Below, one piece after another: positions 1 through 7,469 of a stretch of DNA of 13,242 nt. The stretch's first letter is position 1; each line of letters begins with the position of its first letter. The notes beneath the pieces were generated by a model. That model had not been told where the DNA came from. It saw nothing but the letters and a program-made list of their open reading frames with translations, and did no database searches. The position numbers and the translations under genes are program-made. Origin of the DNA: DASXMX01 sp036794395 (GTDB lineage: Bacteria > Planctomycetota > Phycisphaerae > Tepidisphaerales > Tepidisphaeraceae); contig DAIRGS010000194.1 in NCBI GenBank assembly GCA_036794395.1, positions 1-13,242 on the forward strand. Direction: 5' to 3'.

Positions 1-109
1 CATTGGTCTAAACATGACTGCGCCTCTTCTCTACTCGACGTTAAAAACTCTTCTCCCTAAGTTCCTCTATGCGCTTAGCGCCCTCTGTAGTCAATTCTTT
101 CTTATCTTC

Positions 110-133
110 CTTCGTGTCTTCGTGCCTTCGTGT
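110..133. repeat. Period-8 short tandem repeat (CTTCGTG units)
   Basis: Three 8-bp units (CTTCGTGT, CTTCGTGC, CTTCGTGT) lie directly head to tail; on the minus strand they read as CACGAAG units. They sit just downstream of the peroxiredoxin stop codon. The flanking sequence back to about position 60 has a similar low-complexity texture and may be more decayed repeat. Positions 1-143 hold no credible gene; the reading frame there is low-complexity and looks like nothing I know. The pattern is seen directly; any function is unknown. Confidence 0.7.
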
Positions 134-143
134 TTAATCCGAA

Positions 144-626
<483 letters not shown>

Positions 627-663
627 CGAATAATTCTCCTTTTCAGTAGCAGAAGAATTTAAC

Positions 664-688
664 CACGGATTGGACGGATAGCACGGAT
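664..688. repeat. Period-9 degenerate repeat (ACGGAT units)
   Basis: ACGGAT occurs at 665-670, 674-679 and 683-688, an exact 9-bp spacing, in the intergenic region between the divergent peroxiredoxin and hydrolase genes. The texture resembles the period-8 repeat at 110-133 but the unit differs. It looks like a decayed interspersed repeat; no function can be read from it. Confidence 0.6.
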
Positions 689-807
689 GGGAAGAAGACA
701 GTGCGGCGGGTACCATTTCGAACTTCAGCATGCAGTCGACTTTCGGTTGATCTGGAAATGGACGTTCGCCAACGCAACAATTCAAGCCAGTCGACGGGGA
801 TGCGCTT

Positions 808-1704
808 ATGTCCCACACGACTCGACGAACCTTCCTTGCCTCGCTCGGCGCCGTGTTGACCGCTGTCAACCACGCCGCGGTCGAAGACCTGCAACCCCCA
901 GCGACCAAGCCCGCCACGAACCCCAGTACCTCGAAAATCCCCACCACCGTCACTGGCAACTACAAGGGCGGCGATTTGATTGCGCTGCGGGTGCACGATC
1001 GCATTGCTTTTCTGGTCAAGCCTACGGGTCCTGTCGACCCTCAAAAGAGATGGTTGTGGGAATTCCCGTTTTGGCTCGGATGCAATGATGGGTTCGGCAA
1101 CATCGCCCACCGCTATTACATTGAGAAAGTCCTGGCCGCCGGCTTTCATGTGGCGGGCGTTGATGTCGGGCCTTCCTTTGCAAGCCCCGCCTCAGCCGAA
1201 GTCTGCCAGGAATTTTACGAACTCCTGATCTCCCGTTACGGCTTGCACGAACGCGCCCGCATCATGGGCCACAGCCACGGCGGCCTGATCGCTTATGGCT
1301 ACGCGTTCCGCCATCCCGCGTGCATCGACCGCGTTGCCGGAATCTGCCCGGCAACCGATTTCCGCAGTTACCCGGGCCTGCCCGGCGTCATCGCGCAGTC
1401 GATCAAGGGGCTCGATTATGGTTTGTCACTTGAGGAACTCGAGCGCCGCGCCGCGGAATTCAACCCCATCGATAACCTTGCTCCGCTGGCAAACGCCCGA
1501 GTCAAGATCCTGCATATCCACGGCGATAATGACACGCTTGTGCCGACTTGCGCTAACTCCATTGAGCTGGCCCGGCGCTACCGGGCATTGGGGGGCGAGG
1601 CCGAAATCGTCTTACTCAAAAGTCTGCCTGCAACGAAAAGAGGTCACGATGGACCGGAGTTGTACGAGTCACCGGCACTGCTGAAGTTTTTACTGGCCGA
1701 TTGA
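808..1704 (+). CDS. Exported alpha/beta hydrolase (Tat-type signal)
   Basis: This 298-residue protein is a predicted serine hydrolase (esterase or peptidase type) of the alpha/beta fold. The nucleophile is S156 in GHSHGG, the acid is probably D242 in HGDNDTLVP, and the base H280 in RGHDG; order and spacing fit the fold. The N-terminus reads TRRTFLASLGAVLTA, a twin-arginine motif (R6 R7) followed by a hydrophobic run, so export of a folded enzyme by Tat is likely. A Pro/Thr-rich linker (about 29-47) follows. The ATG at 808 has a GGGGA Shine-Dalgarno match (796-800). The substrate cannot be told from sequence: the residues around the lid (185-215) match no specific family I know. It is divergent from bcp and followed by a truncated secreted-protein gene with its own ribosome binding site. 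Confidence 0.85.
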   Translation: MSHTTRRTFLASLGAVLTAVNHAAVEDLQPPATKPATNPSTSKIPTTVTGNYKGGDLIALRVHDRIAFLVKPTGPVDPQKRWLWEFPFWLGCNDGFGNIAHRYYIEKVLAAGFHVAGVDVGPSFASPASAEVCQEFYELLISRYGLHERARIMGHSHGGLIAYGYAFRHPACIDRVAGICPATDFRSYPGLPGVIAQSIKGLDYGLSLEELERRAAEFNPIDNLAPLANARVKILHIHGDNDTLVPTCANSIELARRYRALGGEAEIVLLKSLPATKRGHDGPELYESPALLKFLLAD

Positions 1705-1705
1705 T

Positions 1706-1711
1706 TATAAT
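1706..1711 (+). promoter_or_regulatory. Candidate -10 element (TATAAT) of the pseudogene
   Basis: A perfect TATAAT lies 2 bp after the hydrolase stop codon and 25 bp before the ATG at 1737, leaving room for a leader of about 19 nt that contains GGGAG (1724-1728). No good -35 hexamer is visible 16-19 bp upstream, so this rests on the -10 match and position alone. Confidence 0.35.
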
Positions 1712-1736
1712 TTGGTCCACTACGGGAGATCCCGAG

Positions 1737-1892
1737 ATGCGATTCATCGTTGCCATTGTTGCGGCTGTCTTTTCCGGCACGCTGTCAGCCCAGGACCTTC
1801 CACCGGCTCCGTCAAATGCCGAAGCATCGATCGACCGTGGTTTGGCATTTCTTACCAAAGACGCGCTCGCCTGGCGGGATGAGCCTAAATGA
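1737..1892 (+). pseudogene. Truncated secreted protein, N-terminal fragment only
   Basis: A 51-codon frame begins at an ATG with GGGAG 8 nt upstream. It encodes a clean Sec signal peptide (hydrophobic residues 3-12, likely cleavage after LSA at about residue 18) and then a mature stretch ending SIDRGLAFLTKDALAW plus RDEPK before a TGA. From memory, this stretch resembles the N-terminus of planctomycete proteins with prenyltransferase/squalene-oxidase-type repeats, which continue as DALAWK..H.C..CHH. Here the frame stops just where that cysteine pair would be expected. No continuation was noticed in any frame of the following 400 bp, so the rest seems deleted rather than frameshifted. A functional 51-residue secreted peptide is the alternative, judged less likely. 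Confidence 0.55.
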
Positions 1893-2304
1893 TCGTGCAT
1901 GATTTGGCGCTGATCCGGCGTCTTGGCTGCAGGTGAAATCGGTATCGTGGTGGGTTGGTCAGGGGAGAATTGCAGCGATCTGAGAATCCGAGGTGGCGCG
2001 GGGTACCGCTTTACCCCGGCGTGGGGGCGTTTCGGGGTGGGACGCGGCGTTTGAGCGGGACATGGCGCGGGGTGAATTGAGTCAGCGGCGCGTGATTCGG
2101 CACATTCATTTAGCGCGGAAAATTCATGATTCACCGCGGGTCGCGGAGATCGCAGAGAAAACGGGGAGGAATGAGAAGTGTGAGCTGCGCAACGTGCGCG
2201 ACAAACTGTTTGGTGATTCTGCAGGTAAGCTCTTGCTCGTTCTAAATTCTCTGCGTCCTCGGCGTCTCTGCGGTGAATAATCCGGGTTAGGAATGTGTTG
2301 ACCG
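1893..2304. other. 412-bp gene-free region between pseudogene and dprA
   Basis: No reading frame here looks like a protein: the longest frames are short and overlap repeats. It contains a 7-bp-stem hairpin CGGGGTA/TACCCCG (1999-2018), two copies of TGGCGCGGGG (1994-2003 and 2063-2072), and an inverted pair of degenerate period-9 repeats (2129-2160 and 2246-2279). It probably represents scar sequence left by loss of the gene that starts at 1737, plus repeats that have spread into it. It lies between convergent transcription units (plus from the left, minus from dprA). Confidence 0.6.
2129..2279. repeat. Inverted pair of degenerate period-9 repeats
   Basis: The left arm (2129-2160) begins ATTCACCGC and ends CGCAGAGAA. 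The right arm (2246-2279), read on the minus strand, also begins ATTCACCGC and ends CGCAGAGAA, with a one-base length difference between. In the right arm the units CGCAGAGA, CGCCGAGGA and CGCAGAGAA show a period near 9. About 85 bp of sequence with no recognised content separates the arms. The left copy is more decayed than the right. Confidence 0.65.
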
Positions 2305-3456
2305 TCATTTGCACCGCGCAAACGTCTGCCCATCCACCCGTCGAACCTGCCCCTTGAGCGTCAAGAATGTCAGCTCCTGCAAAACCACGTGTACCGGCAG
2401 CGCGGTGCGCTCGACCAGTGCATCAACATTCACGCCATCTATTTCCAATTGCGCCAGAATCATGTTCTGGCGATCCGATACATTGAAACTCGGTTGGGCT
2501 TGTGCCTCTTTCTCGGGCGAATCCACCGATTCATCCGCCGTCGTTTCAAAGAGCATCGGTTCCACGGCGTTCTGCGGCAGGGGGCCAAGGCCCTCCAGAA
2601 TGTCTTCGATTCTGGAAGTCAAAATCGCTCCATCGCGAATCAGTTTATGAGGTCCTGCCGACAGAGGATTATCTACTCTCCCCGGCATCGCAAAGACCGG
2701 CCGGCCATGATCATCGCACGCCTGCCGGGCAGTGATCAGAGCGCCGCTGCGCTCATCCGCTTCGATCACCAAAATGCCGCGCGAAATCCCGCTGACGATC
2801 CGATTCCGGCGGGGAAAGTTTTCTTTATGTGGCGGGGTCCCCAGCGGAAACTCGCTTAGCACCGCACCGTGCTCCGCGATCTGTGCGAACAGCGCCCCGT
2901 TTTCCGGCGGATAGGTAATATCCAGCCCGCTTCCCAGCACCGCAATCGTCCGGCCATGCGGATGAGTCATCGCCCCGCGATGCGCGGCCGAGTCAATTCC
3001 CCGAGCGCCGCCGCTTGCGACCGTAAACCCGGCCCCAGCCAGCAATGCCCCGAACCGATCCGCCTGCTCCCGACCATAGATGCTGCACTTGCGGCTGCCA
3101 ACAATCCCAATCGCATTCAAATCACGCGGCTCCAACGTCCCGCGCATGAACAACACGGTAGGGGGGTCGGGAATGTTATTGAGCAGGATCGGATATCGCG
3201 GATCCTCGGGACAAAGGATCTCCACCTTCTGCGCCGCCGCTCGATCAATCTCGCGATCCACCAATGCCCGCGCTTCTCGCAGCGCTTTGGCGATAATGCG
3301 CGATTTGGCCAGACCAATGCCTTCGACGTTGTTGAGCAGATCGATATCGGCCGCGCAAGCCGCCGCTGCCCCGCCGGCGGCATCGACGATGCGGCGGATC
3401 AGGATCGGACCGATTCCATCGGTCAATGAAAGTTGCAGCCAATCTCGCAGCCCCAC
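2305..3456 (-). CDS. dprA: DNA-processing protein DprA
   Basis: This 383-residue protein is a DprA/Smf homologue. The family binds incoming single-stranded DNA during natural transformation and loads RecA onto it. An N-terminal helix-hairpin-helix-like region (about 1-60) is followed by the Rossmann-like core: GIVGSRKCSIYG (117-128), ASGGARGIDSAAHRG (147-161), FPRRNRIVSGIS (214-225), GALITARQA (238-246) and VFAMPGR (254-260). A C-terminal winged-helix-like region (about 325-383) completes the long form of the family. The start is a GTG, 3 bp after the aroB stop, preceded by a strong GAGGGGG site inside the end of aroB, so translation is probably coupled to aroB. No other competence gene is in view, so DNA uptake is not shown by this window. 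Confidence 0.95.
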   Translation of the reverse strand: MGLRDWLQLSLTDGIGPILIRRIVDAAGGAAAACAADIDLLNNVEGIGLAKSRIIAKALREARALVDREIDRAAAQKVEILCPEDPRYPILLNNIPDPPTVLFMRGTLEPRDLNAIGIVGSRKCSIYGREQADRFGALLAGAGFTVASGGARGIDSAAHRGAMTHPHGRTIAVLGSGLDITYPPENGALFAQIAEHGAVLSEFPLGTPPHKENFPRRNRIVSGISRGILVIEADERSGALITARQACDDHGRPVFAMPGRVDNPLSAGPHKLIRDGAILTSRIEDILEGLGPLPQNAVEPMLFETTADESVDSPEKEAQAQPSFNVSDRQNMILAQLEIDGVNVDALVERTALPVHVVLQELTFLTLKGQVRRVDGQTFARCK

Positions 3457-3459
3457 GCT

Positions 3460-4554
3460 TTACCCCCTCAATGAATCCACCGCCCGCGTCACAAACTCCA
3501 CCGGAACATCATCTCGAATCACCACATGCCCAATCCGATCCGGCAGCACGAACCGTACCTTACCCGCTTTCACCTTTTTATCGTAAATCATCGCGTCGAC
3601 CACGTCCTTCGTGGTGAGCGACAACCCCGAGACCGGCAATCGCGCCGCTTTGATCACCGACTCGATTCGATCCGCCGATTCTTTATCGAGCATTCCGAGG
3701 TTCGCCGCCATCCGCGCGGCCGCGACCATGCCAAGGGCCACGCACTCTCCGTGGGAATACGAATAATGTGAGACGGTTTCGATCGCATGTCCGAACGTGT
3801 GGCCAAAATTAAGATGGGCGCGTTCGGCTCGCTCAAATGGATCAGCTTCCACCACGCGTGCCTTGATGGCGACATTGTGGAGCACCAGTTGCGTCAGGTA
3901 ATCGATATCCAGCGCAAGCGCCCGCGAGATATCCTTTTCAAGTTGGGCGAATCCCTCGGCATCTCGAATAATGTCGTGCTTAATGCACTCGGCCAATCCG
4001 CCCTGAACTTCCCGTGCCGGCAGCGTTTTCAAAACCGATGGATCGATCAACACCGCGATCGGCTGATGAAATGCCCCAATTAAATTCTTGCCGACCGCAT
4101 GATTGATCCCTGTCTTCCCGCCAACGCTTGCATCCACCATCGCCAGCAGCGTCGTCGGAATCTGGACGAAGGGCACGCCCCGAAGGACCGTCGCCGCGAC
4201 AAAGCCCGTCATATCGCCCACCACCCCGCCGCCCAGAGCCAAGATAGGCGTCGATCGTTCAACGCGCGCCCCAAGCAACACATCGTAAACCCGTCCAAGA
4301 TCTTCCCAGGTTTTATGATCTTCCCCAGCTGGAATCGTCGCGATCACCGGCTCCATGCCCGCTTGCCGGAGCGAGCTCGCTACCGTCTCGGCATGGAGTG
4401 GCCTGACATGCGAATCGGTCACGAGCCCAACCCGTTTGGATTGGCTCAACGGCACGAGAAGTTTTCCCACTTCAGCCAGCAAACCCGGACGGACGGTAAC
4501 ATCGTACCGGCCGCTCTCCATCCCCACCGAAACCCTCTCCAAATTACTCGCCAT
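3460..4554 (-). CDS. aroB: 3-dehydroquinate synthase
   Basis: This cytoplasmic enzyme converts DAHP to 3-dehydroquinate, the second step of the shikimate pathway, using NAD and a divalent metal. From the chosen ATG it has 364 residues, as usual. The NAD-binding loop GGGVVGD is at 108-114 and DASVGGKTG at 141-149. The expected metal ligands are E189 (GGLAECIKHD), H252 (NFGHTFGHAIE) and H268 (SHGE); the 16-residue H252-H268 gap fits the family. The frame is open upstream to an ATG at 4632, and another in-frame ATG lies at 4590, but the conserved domain begins near the 4554 start. No good Shine-Dalgarno site precedes 4554, and a TACAAT hexamer (4562-4567) lies only 7 bp upstream, so either a longer start or a leaderless message is possible. 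It leads a two-gene unit with dprA. Confidence 0.95.
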   Translation of the reverse strand: MASNLERVSVGMESGRYDVTVRPGLLAEVGKLLVPLSQSKRVGLVTDSHVRPLHAETVASSLRQAGMEPVIATIPAGEDHKTWEDLGRVYDVLLGARVERSTPILALGGGVVGDMTGFVAATVLRGVPFVQIPTTLLAMVDASVGGKTGINHAVGKNLIGAFHQPIAVLIDPSVLKTLPAREVQGGLAECIKHDIIRDAEGFAQLEKDISRALALDIDYLTQLVLHNVAIKARVVEADPFERAERAHLNFGHTFGHAIETVSHYSYSHGECVALGMVAAARMAANLGMLDKESADRIESVIKAARLPVSGLSLTTKDVVDAMIYDKKVKAGKVRFVLPDRIGHVVIRDDVPVEFVTRAVDSLRG

Positions 4555-4645
4555 CGGGCGGATTGTAGCGAGGTGGGCCGACAGTGCCATTTCCCTTGGC
4601 CAGCCGCCCGCGCATAATCCCCCTTCGATCATCGTAAGTCAGTTG

Positions 4646-4651
4646 TATAAT
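4646..4651 (+). promoter_or_regulatory. Candidate -10 element (TATAAT) of ffh
   Basis: A perfect TATAAT lies 11 bp before the ffh ATG, in the 108-bp divergent region shared with aroB. No convincing -35 element is present. If used, the transcript would start around 4658 and carry only a few bases before the ATG, losing the weak GGGA (4654-4657). It may be a true near-leaderless promoter or chance. Confidence 0.3.
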
Positions 4652-4662
4652 CCGGGAATCTC

Positions 4663-6132
4663 ATGCTTGAAACGCTCAGCGAAAAACTCAATGGTGTATT
4701 TCGGAATCTGTCCGGCCGCGGCCGCCTCAGCGAGGAAAACGTCCGCGAAGCTCTGCGCGACGTTCGATCCGCGCTGCTCGAGGCTGATGTCAACCTGAAG
4801 GTCGTCAAAGAATTCATCGACAAAGTGCAGGAAAAGGCGATCGGGCAGGAAGTGATTCGCAGCCTTCAGCCGGGACAGCTCATTGTAAAGATCGTTTACG
4901 ATGAGCTGGTCAATTTGATGGGGCCGGTCGATACGCGGATCTATTTTGTGCAGCCGCCGCCGACCGTCATCATGATGTGCGGCCTCCAGGGCTCCGGCAA
5001 AACTACAACCTGCGGCAAGCTCGCCATGTTCCTGCTTGGCAAGGGGCATCATCCGATGCTCGCCGCCGCCGACTTGCAGCGCCCCGCTGCCGTCGAGCAG
5101 CTGCGCGTGCTGGGCGAACAGGTCGGCGTCCCCGTTTATCTGGATAACACCAAGATCGCCCCTCATGGCGAAGTTGCCAAAGGCGCCGCGGTGGCAGTGT
5201 GCCGTGCCGCCATCCATCAGGCCAAGGAAACCGGCCGCGATGTGGTGATCCTCGATACCGCAGGCCGGTTGCACATCGACAACGAATTGATGGGCGAGCT
5301 CCGCGACATCAACACCCATCTCAAGCCCCACCAGGTTTATCTGGTCCTCGACTCCATGAGCGGGCAGGATGCCGTCAACAGCGCGAAAGCATTTAACGAA
5401 CAACTCGAAATCGACGGGCTCATTCTCACGAAGTTCGATTCCGATACTCGCGGCGGCGCGCTGCTCTCGGCAAAAATTATCACCGGCAAGCCGGTCAAAT
5501 TCCTGGGTGTTGGTGAGAAACTCGATCGCCTCGAAGAGTTCCGCCCTGAAGGCATGGCCCAGCGCATCCTCGGCATGGGCGACATCGTCGGCCTCGTCAA
5601 CGAGGCCATGACCAAGTTCGATCAGGACGAGCAGGCGCGCCTGGCCGCCAAGCTCGAAAAGGGCCAGTTCACGCTCGAAGACTTCATGGGCCAGATGGGT
5701 CAGATCACCAAGCTGGGCCCCATGAGCAAGGTCATGGGCATGATCCCCGGCATGAGTGAGATGACCAAGCACCTCGGCGGCGAATCCGCTGTCGAAGGCC
5801 AGATCGTCCGCATGCGCGCGATCTACGATTCCATGAGCAAAAAGGAGCGCGCCAAGCCCGACCTGCTCGACGGCCCGCGCCGCCGCCGGATCGCCCGCGG
5901 CGCGGGCGTCGAAGCCAGCGAAGTTTCCCAGTTCATGAAACAGTTCGAAGGCACCCGCGATATGATGCGCGCCGTCGGCGGCATGGGCATGATGGGCAAG
6001 CTCAAAATGATGAAGCACCTCATGAGCGGCGACCTCTCCAGCATGGGCATGCCCGGCGGCCAGATGATCCGAACCAAAAAAACCGGCTTCATGGAAAAGA
6101 AAGACCGGAACAAAAAAAAGAAGCGGCGATGA
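4663..6132 (+). CDS. ffh: Signal recognition particle protein Ffh (SRP54)
   Basis: This 489-residue protein is the GTPase subunit of the signal recognition particle. It binds 4.5S RNA and signal sequences of nascent inner-membrane proteins and docks with FtsY. The N-domain helical bundle spans about 1-90. The G domain shows the P-loop GLQGSGKTTT (107-116), DLQRPAA (137-143), DTAGR (198-202) and TKFDSDTRGG (256-265). The methionine-rich M domain (about 330-460) holds the RNA-binding stretch RRRRIARGAG (406-415) and a Met-rich C-terminal segment, ending in a basic KKKKRR tail. Two motif positions differ from the usual form: Q139 where D.YRPAA has Tyr, and TKFDSD where TKLDGD is usual. All catalytic residues are kept, so it should be active. 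The gene diverges from aroB and is followed 32 bp later by a small gene. Confidence 0.97.
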   Translation: MLETLSEKLNGVFRNLSGRGRLSEENVREALRDVRSALLEADVNLKVVKEFIDKVQEKAIGQEVIRSLQPGQLIVKIVYDELVNLMGPVDTRIYFVQPPPTVIMMCGLQGSGKTTTCGKLAMFLLGKGHHPMLAAADLQRPAAVEQLRVLGEQVGVPVYLDNTKIAPHGEVAKGAAVAVCRAAIHQAKETGRDVVILDTAGRLHIDNELMGELRDINTHLKPHQVYLVLDSMSGQDAVNSAKAFNEQLEIDGLILTKFDSDTRGGALLSAKIITGKPVKFLGVGEKLDRLEEFRPEGMAQRILGMGDIVGLVNEAMTKFDQDEQARLAAKLEKGQFTLEDFMGQMGQITKLGPMSKVMGMIPGMSEMTKHLGGESAVEGQIVRMRAIYDSMSKKERAKPDLLDGPRRRRIARGAGVEASEVSQFMKQFEGTRDMMRAVGGMGMMGKLKMMKHLMSGDLSSMGMPGGQMIRTKKTGFMEKKDRNKKKKRR

Positions 6133-6133
6133 C

Positions 6134-6142
6134 TGCTATGAT
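6134..6142 (+). promoter_or_regulatory. Candidate extended -10 (TGCTATGAT)
   Basis: An extended -10 pattern TGn-TATGAT begins 2 bp after the ffh stop codon and lies 22 bp before the ATG at 6165, which would give a leader of about 16 nt containing AGGAG. No -35 is visible; an A-rich tract (6112-6119) lies upstream but is explained by the lysine codons that end ffh. This could let the two small genes be expressed apart from ffh. Confidence 0.25.
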
Positions 6143-6164
6143 CTTCCCAGTTGCAGGAGCCGTT

Positions 6165-6434
6165 ATGGATGATTTAGAAACGCGAAAAGAACAGGTGCTG
6201 CGGGCGCTTGGAGATCGTCGATGGGATTTCCGCACGATCCCCGGCTTGGCCAAAGAAACCGGCATGTCCGAAGATGAAGTGACTGAAGTGCTAACCTCGC
6301 TGGACGATCAAATCCGCGAGTCGGATGTATCCGATGGCCATGGCCGAACGTTGTTCACGCTTAAGACGCGCACGCCGACCACCCTGGAGCGGCTCGCGAA
6401 GCTTCGAAATTTTCTTGCCAAATCCGGCACATAG
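6165..6434 (+). CDS. Small winged-helix-like protein, function unknown
   Basis: This protein has 89 residues from the ATG at 6165, which has AGGAG (6155-6159) 5 nt upstream; the frame also opens earlier at 6129, overlapping the ffh end, but that start has no ribosome site. The composition suggests a compact helix-turn-helix fold: a first helix (about 4-16, TRKEQVLRALGD), then WDFRTIPGLAKETG, then SEDEVTEVLTSLDD as a likely recognition helix, then a beta-rich segment GRTLFTLKTRT (60-70) like a wing, and a closing helix (about 72-86). I recall similar short domains in multi-domain signalling or conflict proteins of cyanobacteria and planctomycetes, but cannot confirm it. DNA binding is inference from shape; it may instead be a protein-interaction adaptor. 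It is followed 7 bp later by a membrane-protein gene. Confidence 0.7.
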   Translation: MDDLETRKEQVLRALGDRRWDFRTIPGLAKETGMSEDEVTEVLTSLDDQIRESDVSDGHGRTLFTLKTRTPTTLERLAKLRNFLAKSGT

Positions 6435-6441
6435 GTGAGTT

Positions 6442-6735
6442 ATGAACGGGTGGGAAGGATTCGCATGGGGCATCCTTGGCGGAGCGTTTGGTGAGCTGCT
6501 TGGTTGGTTCCGAATTCGACAGGCCGGTAATCTCCCGGATTATTGGAAATCCCCGCTCTACTGGTGTCTGACCGCGGCCATGTTCATGACCGGCGGCTTG
6601 TTAGTCGTCGCGTACCTGCGATCCGGCGTCGAAATCAAGCCGATTCTTGCTATCAATATTGGCGCCTCCGCGCCGCTTCTGATTCAATCTTTCGTCGCGC
6701 AAACGCCTCCAATCCCGCCTGGCAAAGTCGACTGA
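6442..6735 (+). CDS. Small three-segment membrane protein, function unknown
   Basis: This 97-residue protein has three hydrophobic stretches: about 6-23 (FAWGILGGAFGELLGWF), 38-59 (SPLYWCLTAAMFMTGGLLVVAY) and 66-86 (KPILAINIGASAPLLIQSF). A short polar loop between the first two (FRIRQAGNLPDYWK) and a polar C-terminal tail ending PPGKVD complete it. The Gly-rich first segment and the NIGASAPL stretch look conserved in style, but I cannot name a family. Its Shine-Dalgarno AGGTGAG (6433-6439) overlaps the TAG stop of the preceding winged-helix gene, so the two are almost certainly translated together. The pairing of a soluble winged-helix-like protein with a small membrane protein suggests they act together; that is inference. 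Confidence 0.72.
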   Translation: MNGWEGFAWGILGGAFGELLGWFRIRQAGNLPDYWKSPLYWCLTAAMFMTGGLLVVAYLRSGVEIKPILAINIGASAPLLIQSFVAQTPPIPPGKVD

Positions 6736-6762
6736 GAGCCCGCGCGCGATTTGTATGTTGTG

Positions 6763-6784
6763 GTGCGGGCCTCCAGGCCTGCAC
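6763..6784. repeat. G+C-rich palindrome upstream of recX
   Basis: A 10-bp stem (GTGCGGGCCT / AGGCCTGCAC, one mismatch) flanks a CC loop, 27 bp after the membrane-protein stop and 40 bp before the recX ATG. It could act as a weak terminator between the two genes, though no T-tract follows. Its plan (GC stem around a short CC-containing centre) is like the arms of the element at 12167-12268. Confidence 0.6.
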
Positions 6785-6824
6785 ACGTGGCGCTGAACCA
6801 TGCACGACCATTCAATGCGGAACT

Positions 6825-7469
6825 ATGCCTACGCTCACCCAGATCTCCGACCAGAAACGCCGCCCAAACCGCCGCAATATTTACCTCGACGGCAAATTCG
6901 CCTTCGGCTGCAACGTCAACGTCGTCGCCAAATTCAAACTGCGCGAAGGGATGATCGTCAGCGACCAGCAGGTCACCGACATCCAACTCGGCGAAGTGAA
7001 ACAGGACTGCCTCGACTACGGCCTGAAATTGCTCGAACGCCGGCTCCACAGCACCGCCGAGCTAACCAGAAAATTAACCCGGCGCGAGTACGGCTCAACG
7101 GTCATCGATCAGGTGATCGCCGATCTAAACCGTCTCGGCTACCTCGACGATGCCCGCTTCGCCCGCACCAAAGCCCTCTCCGCCGCCGAGCACAAACATC
7201 ATGGCAAGCGCCGTGCTATGGTCGAACTGATCAAGAGCGGCGTCAAAGGCGACGTCGCCCGCAAAGCCCTCGATGATGTCTACGGTGATCGCGATACGCT
7301 CTCGGTCGCCCGCAAATTGGCCGAGCGCCAGGCGCCGCGCCTCCGCAAGCTCGATCCCCAAGTCGCTCGCCGCCGGCTTGTCGGGATGCTTCAGCGGCGT
7401 GGATTTGATTACGAAGACATCCAACCCGTCATCGAGAGCGTTTTGGGCCGGGGCGAACAGGACGCTTAA
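6825..7469 (+). CDS. recX: Regulatory protein RecX
   Basis: This 214-residue protein belongs to the RecX family, which binds RecA filaments and modulates recombination and the SOS response. The N-terminal region (about 1-52) has the family pattern QKRRPNRRNIYLDGKFAFG, found in the longer RecX forms. Tandem three-helix repeats follow: LKLLERRLHSTAELTRKL (67-84), VIADLNRLGYLDDARFA (97-113), GKRRAMVELIKSGV (127-140) and RRLVGMLQRRGFDYEDI (183-199). The ATG at 6825 is chosen because the conserved N-terminus starts there; the frame runs open upstream to 6543 but that part is only an overlap with the membrane-protein gene and a palindrome. The ribosome site is weak (GCGGA). recA is not in the window. 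The last 41 bp overlap the minus-strand gene at 7429. Confidence 0.92.
   Translation: MPTLTQISDQKRRPNRRNIYLDGKFAFGCNVNVVAKFKLREGMIVSDQQVTDIQLGEVKQDCLDYGLKLLERRLHSTAELTRKLTRREYGSTVIDQVIADLNRLGYLDDARFARTKALSAAEHKHHGKRRAMVELIKSGVKGDVARKALDDVYGDRDTLSVARKLAERQAPRLRKLDPQVARRRLVGMLQRRGFDYEDIQPVIESVLGRGEQDA

Noticed and set aside
627..959. Upstream extension of the peroxiredoxin frame
   Set aside because: It would run through the divergent hydrolase gene; the conserved protein and the AGGAG site place the start at 626.
1993..2280. 95-codon plus-strand frame in the gap before dprA
   Set aside because: It is made partly of repeat arms and has no ribosome site or protein-like composition.
1616..2314. 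232-codon open frame on the minus strand across the pseudogene and gap
   Set aside because: It runs through the hydrolase 3' end, both period-9 repeat arms and the gap, and its translation has no domain-like pattern.
4639..6018. 459-codon open frame on the minus strand opposite ffh
   Set aside because: His/Ala/Asp-rich translation typical of the antisense of a GC-biased gene; ffh on the plus strand is unmistakable.
6543..6824. N-terminal extension of RecX
   Set aside because: The extra 94 codons overlap the membrane-protein gene and a palindrome, and the family N-terminus begins at 6825.
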